Source of the DNA: Caballeronia concitans
Lineage (GTDB): Bacteria; Pseudomonadota; Gammaproteobacteria; Burkholderiales; Burkholderiaceae
Length of the DNA: 64,000 bases
Direction: 5' to 3'
NCBI RefSeq assembly: GCF_001544615.1
Contig: NZ_FCNV02000001.1
Coordinates: forward strand, 124,001-188,000
This document shows positions 8,770 through 19,165 of this stretch, one piece after another. Numbering within the stretch: position 1 is the first letter of the stretch; each line of letters begins with the position of its first letter. The translations under genes and the position numbers were made by a program. A model generated the notes under the pieces. That model worked only from the letters and a program-made list of their open reading frames with translations. It did not search any database and was not told the DNA's origin.

Positions 8770-9978
8770 GTGTCGGAAGAAAGCGATCTCGAAAAGACCG
8801 AATCAGCCACTCCCAAGCGCCTGGAAAAGGCGCGGGAGGAAGGCCAGGTTGCGCGCTCGCGGGAACTCGCGTCGTTTGCACTGCTGGCGGCGGGATTTTT
8901 CGGCGTGTGGGGTTTGTCGGGGCCGATCAGCGGTCATTTGCAGTCCATTCTGCGCGGCGCGTTCACGTTCAATCACGAGACCGTTCTCGACACGCGCCAG
9001 ATGATGATCGGCGCGGCCAACGCCGGCAAGGAAGGCATGCTTGCCGTGCTGCCGGTGCTCGCGCTGACGGCCGTCGCCGCGCTCGCCGCGCCGATGGCGC
9101 TCGGCGGCTGGCTCCTCACCACGAAGCCGCTCGCGCCGAACTTCGGGCGGCTCAATCCGGTCAGCGGCCTCGGCAAGATGTTCTCGTCGCAGGGACCGAT
9201 TCAGCTCGGCATGTCGATTCTGAAGACGATCGTCGTCGGCGGCATGGCGGGATCGGCAATGTGGAGCCGCAAGGCCGAAGTGCTCGGCCTCCTGACCAAG
9301 CCGCTCGGCCTCGCGCTCGCGGATGTCATGCATCTCATCGTCGTGTGCTGCGGCATGGCGATCGGCGGGCTGTTTCTCGTCGCCGCCGTCGACGTGCCGT
9401 ATCAGATGTGGTCGCACGCGAAGAAGCTGCGCATGAGCAAGGAAGAAGTGAAGCGCGAGCACAAGGAAAGCGAAGGCGATCCGCACATCAAGGGCAAGAT
9501 CCGCCAGCAGCAGCGCGCGGCCGCGCGTCGCCGGATGATGCAGGCGATTCCGACCGCCGATGTCATCGTCACGAACCCGACGCACTTCGCGGTCGCGCTG
9601 AAGTATGCCGACGGCGAGATGCGCGCGCCGAAGGTCGTCGCGAAGGGCGTGAATCTGGTCGCGGCGCGCATCCGCGAACTGGGCCGCGAAAACAACGTGC
9701 CGCTGCTCGAAGCGCCGCCGCTTGCTCGCGCGCTGTATCACAACGTCGAGATCAACCGCGAGATTCCGGGCGCGCTGTACGGCGCGGTCGCGCAAGTGCT
9801 CGCGTGGGTCTATCAGCTCAAGCGTTATCGCGACGAGGGCGGCATCCGTCCCGACGATCCCACGGATCTCGACGTGCCGAAGGAACTGGACAAAGGCGGC
9901 GTATCCGACGCCGACGCCGATGAGGAAGCCGCTGAAGCGCTTTCCGGCGACAACCCATCACAAGGAGCCGCAGCATGA
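8770..9978 (+). CDS. flhB: Flagellar export apparatus switch protein FlhB
   Basis: FlhB is the membrane gate component that switches export from rod/hook to filament substrates by self-cleavage. I place the start at GTG 8770 (GGAGCGGAG upstream), because the product then begins MSEESDLEKTESATPKRLEK, matching the family; an ATG at 8722 would add 16 non-conserved residues. Four TM segments lie between about residues 25 and 215. The autocleavage motif NPTH is at residues 269-272, the same numbering as in E. coli. The 402-residue length is slightly above the usual 380 owing to an acidic tail. It overlaps flhA by 4 bp. Confidence 0.95.
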   Translation: MSEESDLEKTESATPKRLEKAREEGQVARSRELASFALLAAGFFGVWGLSGPISGHLQSILRGAFTFNHETVLDTRQMMIGAANAGKEGMLAVLPVLALTAVAALAAPMALGGWLLTTKPLAPNFGRLNPVSGLGKMFSSQGPIQLGMSILKTIVVGGMAGSAMWSRKAEVLGLLTKPLGLALADVMHLIVVCCGMAIGGLFLVAAVDVPYQMWSHAKKLRMSKEEVKREHKESEGDPHIKGKIRQQQRAAARRRMMQAIPTADVIVTNPTHFAVALKYADGEMRAPKVVAKGVNLVAARIRELGRENNVPLLEAPPLARALYHNVEINREIPGALYGAVAQVLAWVYQLKRYRDEGGIRPDDPTDLDVPKELDKGGVSDADADEEAAEALSGDNPSQGAAA

Positions 9979-12080
9979 ACGCGCGCGCTGGATTTTTCGC
10001 CAAACGGCCGGACGCGCTCGGCACGCAGAACCTGCGGGCGCTCGCCGGCCCGATCCTGATCTGCATGATCCTCGGCATGATGATTCTGCCGTTGCCTGCG
10101 TTCCTGCTCGATCTGCTGTTCACGTTCAACATCGCGCTGGCGGTGATGGTGCTGCTCGTCAGCATGTACACGCAAAAGCCGCTCGATTTCGCGGCGTTCC
10201 CGAGCGTGCTGCTGTTCTCGACGCTGCTGCGGCTTTCGCTGAACGTGGCATCGACGCGTATCGTGCTGCTGCAAGGCCACACGGGTCCGGACGCGGCGGG
10301 CCAGGTGATCGAATCGTTCGGGCACTTTCTCGTCGGCGGGAATTTCGCCGTGGGTATCGTCGTGTTCGTGATCCTGATGATCATCAACTTCATGGTGATC
10401 ACGAAGGGCGCGGGACGTATCGCGGAAGTCGGCGCGCGCTTCACGCTCGACGCGATGCCCGGCAAGCAGATGGCCATCGACGCCGACCTGAACGCCGGCC
10501 TCATCAACGAGGAAACCGCGAAGAAACGCCGTACGGCGGTGGCGCAGGAAGCGGAGTTCTACGGTTCGATGGATGGTGCATCGAAGTTCGTGCGCGGCGA
10601 CGCGATCGCGGGCCTGCTGATCATGGTGATCAACATCGTGGGCGGGCTGATCGTCGGCATGCTCCAGCACGACATGGACTTCGCGCACGCGGCGACCAAC
10701 TACACGCTGCTGACCATCGGCGATGGCCTCGTCGCGCAGATTCCGTCGCTCATCATTTCGACGGCGGCGGGCGTGATCGTCTCGCGCGTCGCGACCGACG
10801 AGGACATCGGCACGCAGTTGACCGGCCAGTTGTTCCAGAACCCGCGCGTGCTGATGATCACCGGCGTGATCATCGGCGTGATGGGGCTGATTCCCGGCAT
10901 GCCGCACTTCGCGTTCTTGCTGCTGGGCGGCGGTCTCGTCTACGCGGCCCGTTCGATGAACAAGCGCGCCGAAGCGAAGAAGAAAGCGGGCGCCGTCACC
11001 GATGTCACGCCGATCGCCGCCGCCGCTGCCGCGTCCGCCGAGAACGCGGAGGCGAGCTGGGAGGACGTCGCGCTCATCGATCCGCTCGGGCTGGAAGTGG
11101 GCTATCGGCTGATTCCGCTCGTCGATCGCAATGCGGACGGCGAACTGCTCAAGCGCATCAAGGGCATTCGCAAGAAGTTCGCGCAGGAAATCGGCTTTCT
11201 GCCGCCGGTCATTCATATTCGCGACAACCTCGAATTGCGGCCGAACGGGTATCGCATTGCGCTGAAGGGCGTGGAAGTCGGCATCGGCGAGGCGTTCCCG
11301 GGTCAATGGCTCGCGATCAATCCGGGCCAGGTTTCGGCGACGCTGCCGGGCGCGCAGACCACCGATCCGGCGTTCGGCCTGCCGGCGGTGTGGATCGACA
11401 CGAACATGCGCGAACAGGCGCAGGTGTATGGCTACACGGTCGTCGATGCGAGCACGGTGGTCGCGACGCATTTGAATCATCTCGTCGTGACGCACGCGGC
11501 GGAACTGCTCGGGCGACAGGAAGTGCAGGCGTTGCTGGAGCGTATCGGCAAGGACACGCCGTCGCTCACCGACGATCTCGTGCCGAAGGTGCTGTCGCTC
11601 ACGACCTTGCAGAAGGTGTTGCAGAACCTGCTCGACGAGAGCGTGCCGATCCGCGACATGCGCACGATTCTCGACGCGCTGCAGGAACACGCGCCGCGCA
11701 TTTCGGATGCGTACGAGTTGACGGCGGCGGTGCGTCTGTCGCTCGGGCGCGCGATCACGCAGCAGTGGTATCCGGGCAGCAACGACTTGCAGGTGATGGG
11801 CCTCGATCCGACGCTGGAGCGGGTGTTGTCGCAGGCGCTATCGACGGGGCCGAATCCGGGACTGGAGCCGGGGCTGGCGCAAACGCTGATGACATCGACG
11901 CAGAACGCGATGATGCGGCAGCAGAATCTGGGGTTGCCCCCGGTGTTGCTGGTTCAGCATTCGCTGCGCGCGATGCTCGCCCGGTTCCTGCGACGGAGCC
12001 TGCCGCAGTTGAAGGTGATCTCGTATGCCGAAGTGCCGGATACGCGGAATGTGAAGGTGGTTAATCTGATTGGGGGGTGA
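9975..12080 (+). CDS. flhA: Flagellar export gate protein FlhA
   Basis: FlhA is the largest export-gate protein. It forms a nonameric ring and couples proton flow to substrate export. The 701-residue product has about eight N-terminal TM segments, the FHIPEP signature region (LLFSTLLRLSLNVASTRIVL), and a large cytoplasmic domain from about residue 350. Its ATG overlaps the flhB TGA (ATGA), a sign of coupled translation. In many relatives flhF follows directly. Here flhA is instead followed by a convergent unrelated gene overlapping its last 20 bp, and flhF lies 17 kb away on the other strand. Confidence 0.97.
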   Translation: MNARAGFFAKRPDALGTQNLRALAGPILICMILGMMILPLPAFLLDLLFTFNIALAVMVLLVSMYTQKPLDFAAFPSVLLFSTLLRLSLNVASTRIVLLQGHTGPDAAGQVIESFGHFLVGGNFAVGIVVFVILMIINFMVITKGAGRIAEVGARFTLDAMPGKQMAIDADLNAGLINEETAKKRRTAVAQEAEFYGSMDGASKFVRGDAIAGLLIMVINIVGGLIVGMLQHDMDFAHAATNYTLLTIGDGLVAQIPSLIISTAAGVIVSRVATDEDIGTQLTGQLFQNPRVLMITGVIIGVMGLIPGMPHFAFLLLGGGLVYAARSMNKRAEAKKKAGAVTDVTPIAAAAAASAENAEASWEDVALIDPLGLEVGYRLIPLVDRNADGELLKRIKGIRKKFAQEIGFLPPVIHIRDNLELRPNGYRIALKGVEVGIGEAFPGQWLAINPGQVSATLPGAQTTDPAFGLPAVWIDTNMREQAQVYGYTVVDASTVVATHLNHLVVTHAAELLGRQEVQALLERIGKDTPSLTDDLVPKVLSLTTLQKVLQNLLDESVPIRDMRTILDALQEHAPRISDAYELTAAVRLSLGRAITQQWYPGSNDLQVMGLDPTLERVLSQALSTGPNPGLEPGLAQTLMTSTQNAMMRQQNLGLPPVLLVQHSLRAMLARFLRRSLPQLKVISYAEVPDTRNVKVVNLIGG

Positions 12081-12963
12081 GCGGCGGGTTAGTGCTGCTC
12101 CGAGAGTTTTCCGCGGTATCGGAAATGTACAACTTCAGTGGCTCGCCGTCCGAGTTGAGTTCTGCCTTTGCAACAAAGCGGAGCATGCGCATTGCAGCCA
12201 TCGCCTCCACATACGGATTGTTGGGCCGATTGAAGATTGGATCGGTGACTTGCGCGGGAATACGTGCAACGTCGCCGTCCAGCGTTACTTTGCATGATCC
12301 GGTCGTCATGTCGAATTCGGATATCAAACCGGCGTAAACGGCCGTGTGGTCCGAAATCGCCAGATCGGCGTCAGCGAAAGCTCGCTTGTGGTCGCCGCTC
12401 AACTCCGCAAACTTTTCTCCGCTTGCGTAGAGGTCGATGTTTTTGCACGAGCGATCGATGGGCGTCAATGCCTGTCGTGCCGCTGGGCGGAGCGCATCCG
12501 CCATCTTGTTGATGGTATCCGTCAGCTTATCGACAGTGCCCTGATTGTTGCGAAGGGCCTGTTGAAGGGCTTCGCTTAAATACTTCATTTCGTCTTTGTC
12601 TCGTCGGGACAGCACATACTGGACAAGGGTAGTAAGCAGAGCCCCAAATACGCAGGACCACAGTTCCCGGCTACCGACGATGCTCTTTACTACCGCCAAC
12701 ACTTCATAGCAATGATGCTCTGCGACGGGAACCGCAACAACCTGTACGTCCAGTGCGTCAAGATGCTTCGAGAGTTTACTCGTTTTCAGAAAGTGCGCGC
12801 TGACGGCGAGAATCCGCGCAAACCCCTGAATTGATTGGCCGAGTTGATTGAGATCCAATTCTCGTTGCTCTGCGTTGTTCCCTTCGAAGCGGATACCTAT
12901 GACCGGAAACTCGTGTGTCTGTACAGAGGTTAGACCGTTGTTGACTGTGTCTTTCGGCGGCAT
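12061..12963 (-). CDS. Hypothetical protein with one predicted TM segment and a coiled coil (DUF7946-like?)
   Basis: This 300-residue protein is not confidently recognised. It has an N-terminal alpha/beta region with GIRFEGNNAEQRELDLNQLG (about residues 23-42), a hydrophobic segment LWSCVFGALLTTLVQYVL (about residues 109-126), then a heptad-like helix (SEALQQALRNNQGTVDKL) and a C-terminal beta-rich region. The N-terminal pattern recalls, from memory, proteins annotated DUF7946; this is unverified. The start is ATG at 12963; a TTG two codons upstream is possible. The gene is visibly more AT-rich than its neighbours and overlaps the flhA 3' end by 20 bp in convergent orientation. Base composition and position suggest acquisition by transfer. 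Function unknown. Confidence 0.7.
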   Translation of the reverse strand: MPPKDTVNNGLTSVQTHEFPVIGIRFEGNNAEQRELDLNQLGQSIQGFARILAVSAHFLKTSKLSKHLDALDVQVVAVPVAEHHCYEVLAVVKSIVGSRELWSCVFGALLTTLVQYVLSRRDKDEMKYLSEALQQALRNNQGTVDKLTDTINKMADALRPAARQALTPIDRSCKNIDLYASGEKFAELSGDHKRAFADADLAISDHTAVYAGLISEFDMTTGSCKVTLDGDVARIPAQVTDPIFNRPNNPYVEAMAAMRMLRFVAKAELNSDGEPLKLYISDTAENSRSSTNPPLTPQSD

Positions 12964-13111
12964 GATCAATATGGATATCTAACTAAATGGCAAACTCCGA
13001 TATTAGTGTTGCCCGGTATGCGGCAGCTTGGTCGTAACGCTTTATTCCAATCGCCAAGTGCGGGAATCGCGTACGGCTGAGGGCAGGCCGCACGCGCTCA
13101 TTGCCCCCGCC

Positions 13112-14500
13112 TCAACACTCCACGATATTCACCGCCAACCCGCCGCGCGAAGTCTCCTTGTACTTCGTCTTCATATCCGCGCCGGTCTCGCGCATCGTCT
13201 TGATGACCGAATCGAGCGACACATAGTGCGACCCATCCCCGCGCATCGCCATGCGCGCGGCGTTCACGGCCTTCACCGATCCCATCGCGTTTCGCTCGAT
13301 GCACGGAATCTGCACCATCCCGCCGACCGGATCGCACGTCAGTCCCAGGTTGTGCTCCATGCCGATTTCCGCCGCGTTCTCCACTTGAGCCGGCGTGCCG
13401 CCGAGCACCGCCGCGAGCGCGCCCGCCGCCATCGAGCACGCGACGCCCACTTCGCCCTGACACCCGACTTCCGCGCCCGAAATCGATGCGTTCATCTTGT
13501 ATAGAATGCCGATGGCCGCCGCCGTCAGCAGAAAGTCGATCACGCCCTGCGCATTCGATCCCGGCACGAAGCGGTCGTAGTAATGCAGCACGGCCGGGAT
13601 GATGCCCGCCGCGCCGTTCGTCGGCGCCGTCACGACGCGTCCGCCGACCGCGTTCTCTTCGTTCACGGCGATCGCGTACAGATTGATCCAGTCGATCATC
13701 GATAACGGATCGCGCAGCGCCTGCTCAGGCTTCCCCGCCAGCGCGCGATAAAGCTGCGGCGCACGGCGCTTTACCTGGAACGGACCGGGCAAGTTGCCGT
13801 CCGCTTCCGGATTGCCGATTCCGCACCCGCGCGCGACGCAATCCTGCATCACATCCCAGATGCGCATGAGGCCCGCGCGAATCTCGTCTTCGCTGCGCCA
13901 GATGCGCTCGTTTTCCCACATCAGTTGCGCAATCGACTTGCCGGATTCGGCGCACATCTTCATCAGCTCGTCGCCGGTGTGGAACGGATACGGCAACTGC
14001 TCGTGCGCCGTCAGCACCGCCGTGTTCGCCGCGCCCGCCGTCACCACGAAGCCGCCGCCCACCGACAGATACGTCGCTTCGCGCAAGAGCTGACCGTTCG
14101 CATCGAATGCATGCAGCTTCATGCCGTTCGGATGCTCCGGCAGCGCCTGCCGATAAAACGCGATGTTCTCCTTCAGCGCGAACGGAATGTCGTGCGTGCC
14201 GAGCAGCGCAAGCGTCTTCGACGTGCGCACGGCCTCGAGTCTCGGAACGATGCTCGAAGCATCGACGGTATCGGGGGCATCGCCCATCAGGCCGAGCATC
14301 ACGCCGCGATCCGTGCCGTGGCCCTTTCCGGTCGCACCGAGCGATCCGTACAGCTCGCATTTCACCGATGCCACCGCGCCCAGCAGCCCGTCGCGCTCGA
14401 GCCCTTGCGCGAACATCAACGCGGCGCGCATGGGTCCGACGGTGTGTGAACTCGAAGGTCCAATGCCGATTTTGAAGAGATCGAAAACGCTGACTGCCAT
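13112..14500 (-). CDS. sdaA: L-serine ammonia-lyase (iron-sulfur L-serine dehydratase)
   Basis: This enzyme converts L-serine to pyruvate and ammonia with an oxygen-labile 4Fe-4S cluster. The 462-residue, single-chain type I product starts [20 protein letters not shown] at the ATG at 14500, with AGGAAC upstream. An open frame further upstream runs antisense to other sequence and is not conserved. The cluster-binding cysteine region is recognisable in GCQGEVG and [13 protein letters not shown]. It is the last gene of the minus-strand glycine cluster, 19 bp after the alginate-lyase-like gene. Co-expression with the glycine cleavage system fits a glycine to serine to pyruvate route, with serine made by GlyA encoded elsewhere. 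Confidence 0.94.
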   Translation of the reverse strand: MAVSVFDLFKIGIGPSSSHTVGPMRAALMFAQGLERDGLLGAVASVKCELYGSLGATGKGHGTDRGVMLGLMGDAPDTVDASSIVPRLEAVRTSKTLALLGTHDIPFALKENIAFYRQALPEHPNGMKLHAFDANGQLLREATYLSVGGGFVVTAGAANTAVLTAHEQLPYPFHTGDELMKMCAESGKSIAQLMWENERIWRSEDEIRAGLMRIWDVMQDCVARGCGIGNPEADGNLPGPFQVKRRAPQLYRALAGKPEQALRDPLSMIDWINLYAIAVNEENAVGGRVVTAPTNGAAGIIPAVLHYYDRFVPGSNAQGVIDFLLTAAAIGILYKMNASISGAEVGCQGEVGVACSMAAGALAAVLGGTPAQVENAAEIGMEHNLGLTCDPVGGMVQIPCIERNAMGSVKAVNAARMAMRGDGSHYVSLDSVIKTMRETGADMKTKYKETSRGGLAVNIVEC

Positions 14501-14519
14501 GACTGTTCCTGCTGAATGA

Positions 14520-15629
14520 TTAACGCGCCGGCAGCGGCAAACACACCGCGAGCCACGCGGGCGGCGTCGGCGCGAGCCGCAATGCCACCGGCGCATAGCG
14601 GCCGTCCAGACGCGCCGCCAGATGAAAGAGTTCCGCCGCGTTCTTCGGGTCCCATTGGCCCGAAAAACCCGGCAGGCCGGCCTCGCGACGCTTTGCATCG
14701 AAAGGTACGGTCGAATGCACGAACTCGTCGTGCGTTCGGGTGCCGAGCGCATATGGCGTGAGCCAGTTGAGCGCATCGGCCAAGGTCGCGCCGGTCGTCG
14801 CGCGCTCCGGCAGCCAGTTGCGATTGTGGCGACGCGCGGCGAGCGCCGCCGTCACGAGCGGCTGCAGGTCATACGTGACGTAGTGCAGCGCATCGCGTTC
14901 GGAGAAATCGACCGTCGATCCATCCGGCGCGATGTTGTCGCCGATATGCTCCACGAAGAGCCGCTGCGCCGCGTTGATCAGCTTGCGATCGTCGATGGTG
15001 AACGCGCCCATCGCCACCAGCTTCACGCGATGACTCTGCCAGTTGTTCCGGTACGTGCCCTTGAGCGGGCGCGCCTGTTTGTCGATGTCGGCGATATAGC
15101 CCGTCACCATCTTCGCGATGAACGCGTTCGCCGCGTTGCGCGTCTTCACGGGCAGCGCGCTCGCCGTCAGGTCGTAGGCGAGGATCAGCGATTCGAAGTT
15201 CGTCTCGTCGATCGGATTGAAGCTCGACCGGTACGTCGTCGTCCACGCCAGCAGAAAGCGGTCGACGAGGCGCAGATAGCGTTCGTTGCCCGTCGCGCGC
15301 CACGCGAGCGCGGCGTCGCGCATGAGGTCGAGATCGCGCTCCGCTTCGACGCTTTGATCGTAAATGCCTTCGTGCGGCAGCGTGCCTTCCGTGTGCAGCG
15401 TGGCGCGCGGCTTCGGCTGATCGTCCACATGCGATTGCACCGACTGCACCAGCGCCTTCACGCCCGGATCGGCCTGAATGCGTTCGCTCGCCTGCATGGC
15501 GGGCGCGGCGCAGAAGTTCATCGCCGCGTGCGCGGCAGGCGCTGCCAGCAGCGTGCAAAGCGCGGCCAGCGTGGCGGGCTTCATCGAAAAACGGCTCGCC
15601 TCGTTCACCTTTCGCACCTTCCGCGTCAT
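14520..15629 (-). CDS. Secreted alginate-lyase family protein
   Basis: The product is a 369-residue protein with a signal peptide ending AAHA, about residue 35 (or residue 20 if the second Met is used). Its alpha-helical toroid resembles alginate lyase (Pfam PF05426) of polysaccharide lyase family 5. Visible matches include [19 protein letters not shown] and [20 protein letters not shown]. The Asn-Trp-x-Ser-His motif sits where PL5 enzymes keep catalytic Asn/His residues, but substrate is unproven; other uronate polymers are possible. The ATG at 15629 has AGGGAG upstream. It lies between gcvP and sdaA on the same strand, an odd position for a periplasmic lyase. Confidence 0.82.
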   Translation of the reverse strand: MTRKVRKVNEASRFSMKPATLAALCTLLAAPAAHAAMNFCAAPAMQASERIQADPGVKALVQSVQSHVDDQPKPRATLHTEGTLPHEGIYDQSVEAERDLDLMRDAALAWRATGNERYLRLVDRFLLAWTTTYRSSFNPIDETNFESLILAYDLTASALPVKTRNAANAFIAKMVTGYIADIDKQARPLKGTYRNNWQSHRVKLVAMGAFTIDDRKLINAAQRLFVEHIGDNIAPDGSTVDFSERDALHYVTYDLQPLVTAALAARRHNRNWLPERATTGATLADALNWLTPYALGTRTHDEFVHSTVPFDAKRREAGLPGFSGQWDPKNAAELFHLAARLDGRYAPVALRLAPTPPAWLAVCLPLPAR

Positions 15630-15741
15630 ATGAACTCCCTGATTGCTTTGGTCAGGGGTGAGATGTTAGCCGTTCCCGAACGCGCCGCAAGCTCGCCGAC
15701 AATGCGTGACGCTTGCCGGCGACTCGCGGCGCGCCGCAGCG

Positions 15742-18672
15742 TCACGCGTCCGCGTACTCCGAAACCGGCACGCACGAGCACATGAGGTTGCGGTCTCCAT
15801 ACGCGTTGTCCGCGCGGCCTACCGGCGACCAGTACTTGCGCGCCACCAGCGACTTCACCGGATACGCCGCCGCCTCGCGCGTGTACGCGTGATTCCACTC
15901 ATCCGCGGTGACGACCGCCGCCGTGTGCGGCGCGTTCTTCAGCACGTTGTCCTCGCGATCGGCGCGGCCTTCTTCCACCGCGCGAATTTCTTCGCGAATG
16001 GCGATCATCGCGTCGATGAAGCGGTCCAGCTCTTCCTTCGATTCCGATTCCGTCGGCTCGACCATCAGCGTGCCGGGGACGGGGAAGCTCATGGTCGGCG
16101 CGTGGAAGCCATAGTCGATCAGACGCTTGGCCACGTCTTCCACCGAAATGCCGCTCGCTTCCTTGATCGGCCGCACGTCGAGAATGCACTCGTGCGCGAC
16201 GAGTCCGCCCGCGCCGCTGTACAGCACCGGAAAATGCGGCGCGAGGCGCTTCGCCACATAGTTCGCCGCGAGGATCGCGCTTTCGGTGGCAGCGGTGAGC
16301 CCCTGCGCGCCCATCATCGCAATGTACATCCACGAGATCGGCAGGATCGCGGCCGATCCGTAAGGCGCCGACGACACCGCGCCAATGCCCGCTTCGTCGC
16401 GCTTGTAACCGGTGGACGTCTGGTTCGGCAGGAACTTCGCGAGATGCGCGCCGACCGCGACCGGACCGACGCCCGGCCCGCCGCCGCCGTGTGGAATGCA
16501 GAACGTCTTGTGCAGGTTCAGGTGCGAGACGTCGCCGCCGAACTGGCCGGGGGCGCAGAGGCCGACCATCGCGTTCATGTTCGCGCCATCGACATAAACT
16601 TGCCCGCCGTGCTGATGCACGATGTCGCAAATCTCGCGGACATTGCGCTCGAAGACGCCGTGCGTCGACGGATAGGTGATCATGATCGCCGCGAGATTCG
16701 CCGAATGCTTTTCGGCCTTCGCCTTCAGGTCGTCGATATCGACATTGCCGTTCGAATCGCACGCGACGACGACCACCTGCATGCCCGCCATTTGCGCCGA
16801 TGCCGGATTCGTGCCGTGCGCGGACGCCGGAATCAGACACACATTGCGATGCCCTTCCCCGCGCGACTCGTGATACGCGTGAATGATCAGCAAGCCCGCG
16901 TATTCGCCCTGCGATCCCGCGTTCGGCTGCAGCGAAACAGCCGCGTAACCCGTGCACGCGACGAGCATCTGTTCGAGCTGATCGATCATCGTGCGATAGC
17001 CGACCGTCTGCTCGGCGGGCGCGAAAGGGTGAATCTGCGCGAACTCGGGCCACGTGACCGGCAGCATTTCCGACGTGGCGTTGAGCTTCATCGTGCAGGA
17101 ACCGAGCGGGATCATCGTGCGGTCGAGCGCCAGGTCCTTGTCGGCGAGGCTGCGCAGATAGCGCAGCATTTCGTGTTCGGAGTGATGGCGGTTGAAGACC
17201 GGATGCGTGAGGTAATCGCTCGTGCGCTTGAGGTCGGCCGGAAGCGAGTCTTTCAGCGCGGCGTCGAGCGCGTCGATATCGAACGTTTCGGTCTTGCCCG
17301 CGACATCCGCGAAGAGCGCGAAGAGCTTCTGCAAGTCGTCGCGCGTGGTGGTTTCATCGAGCGATACGCCGACCTGACTCGCGCTCACGCGGCGCAGGTT
17401 GATATGCGCGGCATACGCGGCCTGATGCAGCGCGTTGGTGTTCGCGCCGCTGTCGATGGTGACGGTATCGAAGAACGTTTCGTTGGCGATGCTGTAGCCG
17501 AGCTTCGCGACGCCCGCCGCGAAAATCGACGCGACGCGGTTCACGCGCAGCGCGATCGTCTTCAGACCTTGCGGGCCGTGATACACCGCGTACATGCTCG
17601 CCATGATCGCGAGCAGCGCCTGCGCCGTGCAGACATTCGACGTCGCCTTCTCGCGGCGGATGTGCTGTTCGCGCGTCTGCAGCGCGAGACGCAGCGCGGA
17701 ATTGCCTTGCGCGTCGACGGTCACGCCGACGAGACGCCCCGGCATCTGGCGCTTGAATTCGTCGCGCACGGCCATGTACGCCGCGTGCGGACCGCCGAAG
17801 CCGACCGGCACGCCGAAACGCTGCGTATTGCCGATGGCGACGTCCGCGCCCCATTCGCCCGGCGGCGTGATGAGCGTGAGCGCCAGCAGGTCCGCCGCCG
17901 CGACCACATGGCCGCCCGCCGCGTGAATGGCTTCAGCGAGCGCGCGGTAGTCGCGGACATCGCCGTTTGCGCCGGGATATTGCAGCAGCACGCCGAACGC
18001 GTTCGCGCTCGCGGCGTCCGCAGCCGGCCCGACCTTGACTTCGATACCCGCCGGTTTCGCGCGCGTCTTCACCACTTCGATGGTCTGCGGCAGCACGTCG
18101 TCCGCGACGTAGAACACGTTCGATTTCGGCTTGCCGACGCGTTGCAGGAGCGTCATGGCTTCGGCTGCGGCGGTGGCTTCGTCGAGCAGCGATGCATTCG
18201 CCATCGCGAGGCCCGTCAGGTCCATCACCATCTGCTGGAAATTGAGCAGCGCTTCGAGCCGCCCTTGCGAGATTTCCGGCTGATACGGCGTGTACGCCGT
18301 GTACCACGCCGGATTTTCGAGCACGTTGCGCAGGATCACGGTCGGCGTGTGCGTGCCGTAGTAACCCTGGCCGATGAAGGTTCGAAACACCAGATTCTCG
18401 TCCGCGAGCTTGCGCAGCGACGCGAGCGCTTCCGCCTCGCTCTTCGGCTGCGTGAACGCGGCGAGCGGCAGCGTCTCCTTGCGGCGGATCGTTTCGGGAA
18501 TCACCGCGTCGATGAAAGCCGCGCGCGATGCGAAACCGAGCGCGTCGAGCATGGCGCGCTGATCGGCGTCGTCGGGACCGATGTGCCGGCCGGCGAACGC
18601 ATCGTGGCATTCGAGCGCGGCGAGTGACAGGGAGGTGCGGTTCATCAGGCGATCCGGGTGTTCGAGCTTCAT
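15742..18672 (-). CDS. gcvP: Glycine dehydrogenase (decarboxylating), P-protein
   Basis: GcvP is the pyridoxal-phosphate P-protein of the glycine cleavage system. It decarboxylates glycine and passes the aminomethyl group to lipoylated GcvH. The 976-residue product has the single-chain proteobacterial length. It begins with a typical [20 protein letters not shown] and carries the PLP-lysine motif [18 protein letters not shown], with Lys near residue 722. It is 51 bp downstream of gcvH and belongs to the riboswitch-controlled operon. The ribosome-binding site is weak (GGAATTCAC). Confidence 0.97.
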   Translation of the reverse strand: MKLEHPDRLMNRTSLSLAALECHDAFAGRHIGPDDADQRAMLDALGFASRAAFIDAVIPETIRRKETLPLAAFTQPKSEAEALASLRKLADENLVFRTFIGQGYYGTHTPTVILRNVLENPAWYTAYTPYQPEISQGRLEALLNFQQMVMDLTGLAMANASLLDEATAAAEAMTLLQRVGKPKSNVFYVADDVLPQTIEVVKTRAKPAGIEVKVGPAADAASANAFGVLLQYPGANGDVRDYRALAEAIHAAGGHVVAAADLLALTLITPPGEWGADVAIGNTQRFGVPVGFGGPHAAYMAVRDEFKRQMPGRLVGVTVDAQGNSALRLALQTREQHIRREKATSNVCTAQALLAIMASMYAVYHGPQGLKTIALRVNRVASIFAAGVAKLGYSIANETFFDTVTIDSGANTNALHQAAYAAHINLRRVSASQVGVSLDETTTRDDLQKLFALFADVAGKTETFDIDALDAALKDSLPADLKRTSDYLTHPVFNRHHSEHEMLRYLRSLADKDLALDRTMIPLGSCTMKLNATSEMLPVTWPEFAQIHPFAPAEQTVGYRTMIDQLEQMLVACTGYAAVSLQPNAGSQGEYAGLLIIHAYHESRGEGHRNVCLIPASAHGTNPASAQMAGMQVVVVACDSNGNVDIDDLKAKAEKHSANLAAIMITYPSTHGVFERNVREICDIVHQHGGQVYVDGANMNAMVGLCAPGQFGGDVSHLNLHKTFCIPHGGGGPGVGPVAVGAHLAKFLPNQTSTGYKRDEAGIGAVSSAPYGSAAILPISWMYIAMMGAQGLTAATESAILAANYVAKRLAPHFPVLYSGAGGLVAHECILDVRPIKEASGISVEDVAKRLIDYGFHAPTMSFPVPGTLMVEPTESESKEELDRFIDAMIAIREEIRAVEEGRADREDNVLKNAPHTAAVVTADEWNHAYTREAAAYPVKSLVARKYWSPVGRADNAYGDRNLMCSCVPVSEYADA

Positions 18673-18723
18673 GTGAATTCCGACTGACGACGAAGGCGCG
18701 GCGGCCTTCGTCCATGAGATAAG

Positions 18724-19104
18724 TTATTCGCCGATCGACTTGCCGTAGCCTTCGGCGTCGAGCAGCTTCTCGAGGCCCGCGTCGCTTGCGGGCTTGATCT
18801 TGAAGAGCCAGCTTTCGTACGGCGCGCCGTTCACCTGATCCGGCGACGAAGTCAGCGCGTCATTCGCGGCGACCACTTCGCCCGAGACCGGCGCGTAGAT
18901 GTCGGATGCCGCTTTCACCGATTCGATGACGGCGATCGCGTCGCCCGCCGCAACGGACTTGCCCGCCGCCGGCAGTTCGACGAACACGATGTCGCCGAGC
19001 GCTTCCTGCGCGTGATCGGTAATGCCGACGGTCAGCGTGCCGTCGGATTCCGTGCGGACCCATTCGTGCGATTCGGTGTATTTCAGATCGGCCGGGATGC
19101 TCAT
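18724..19104 (-). CDS. gcvH: Glycine cleavage system H protein
   Basis: GcvH is the lipoylated shuttle that carries the aminomethyl intermediate between GcvP, GcvT and lipoamide dehydrogenase. The 126-residue product has the expected length. The lipoyl-lysine motif is [19 protein letters not shown], with Lys64 as the modified residue. The start is [16 protein letters not shown], matching the family. It is 61 bp after gcvT and 51 bp before gcvP on the same strand. Confidence 0.97.
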   Translation of the reverse strand: MSIPADLKYTESHEWVRTESDGTLTVGITDHAQEALGDIVFVELPAAGKSVAAGDAIAVIESVKAASDIYAPVSGEVVAANDALTSSPDQVNGAPYESWLFKIKPASDAGLEKLLDAEGYGKSIGE

Positions 19105-19165
19105 TGGATGCTCCTTGCGTGGTTCGTTCGTGAGTTTCTTGATCGGTGGGACGCGCGCATCCGGC

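Noticed and set aside
9825-11690. Minus-strand open frame of 621 codons opposite flhB/flhA
   Set aside because: Antisense shadow of flhA; composition is Arg/His-rich and no domain is recognisable.
15706-18627. A plus-strand open frame of about 970 codons opposite gcvP, and similar long antisense frames opposite gcvT, putA, the ThDP enzyme, mnmG and other genes
   Set aside because: High GC removes stop codons in antisense frames. The products are Arg/His/Ala-rich with no family motifs, and the sense genes are certain.
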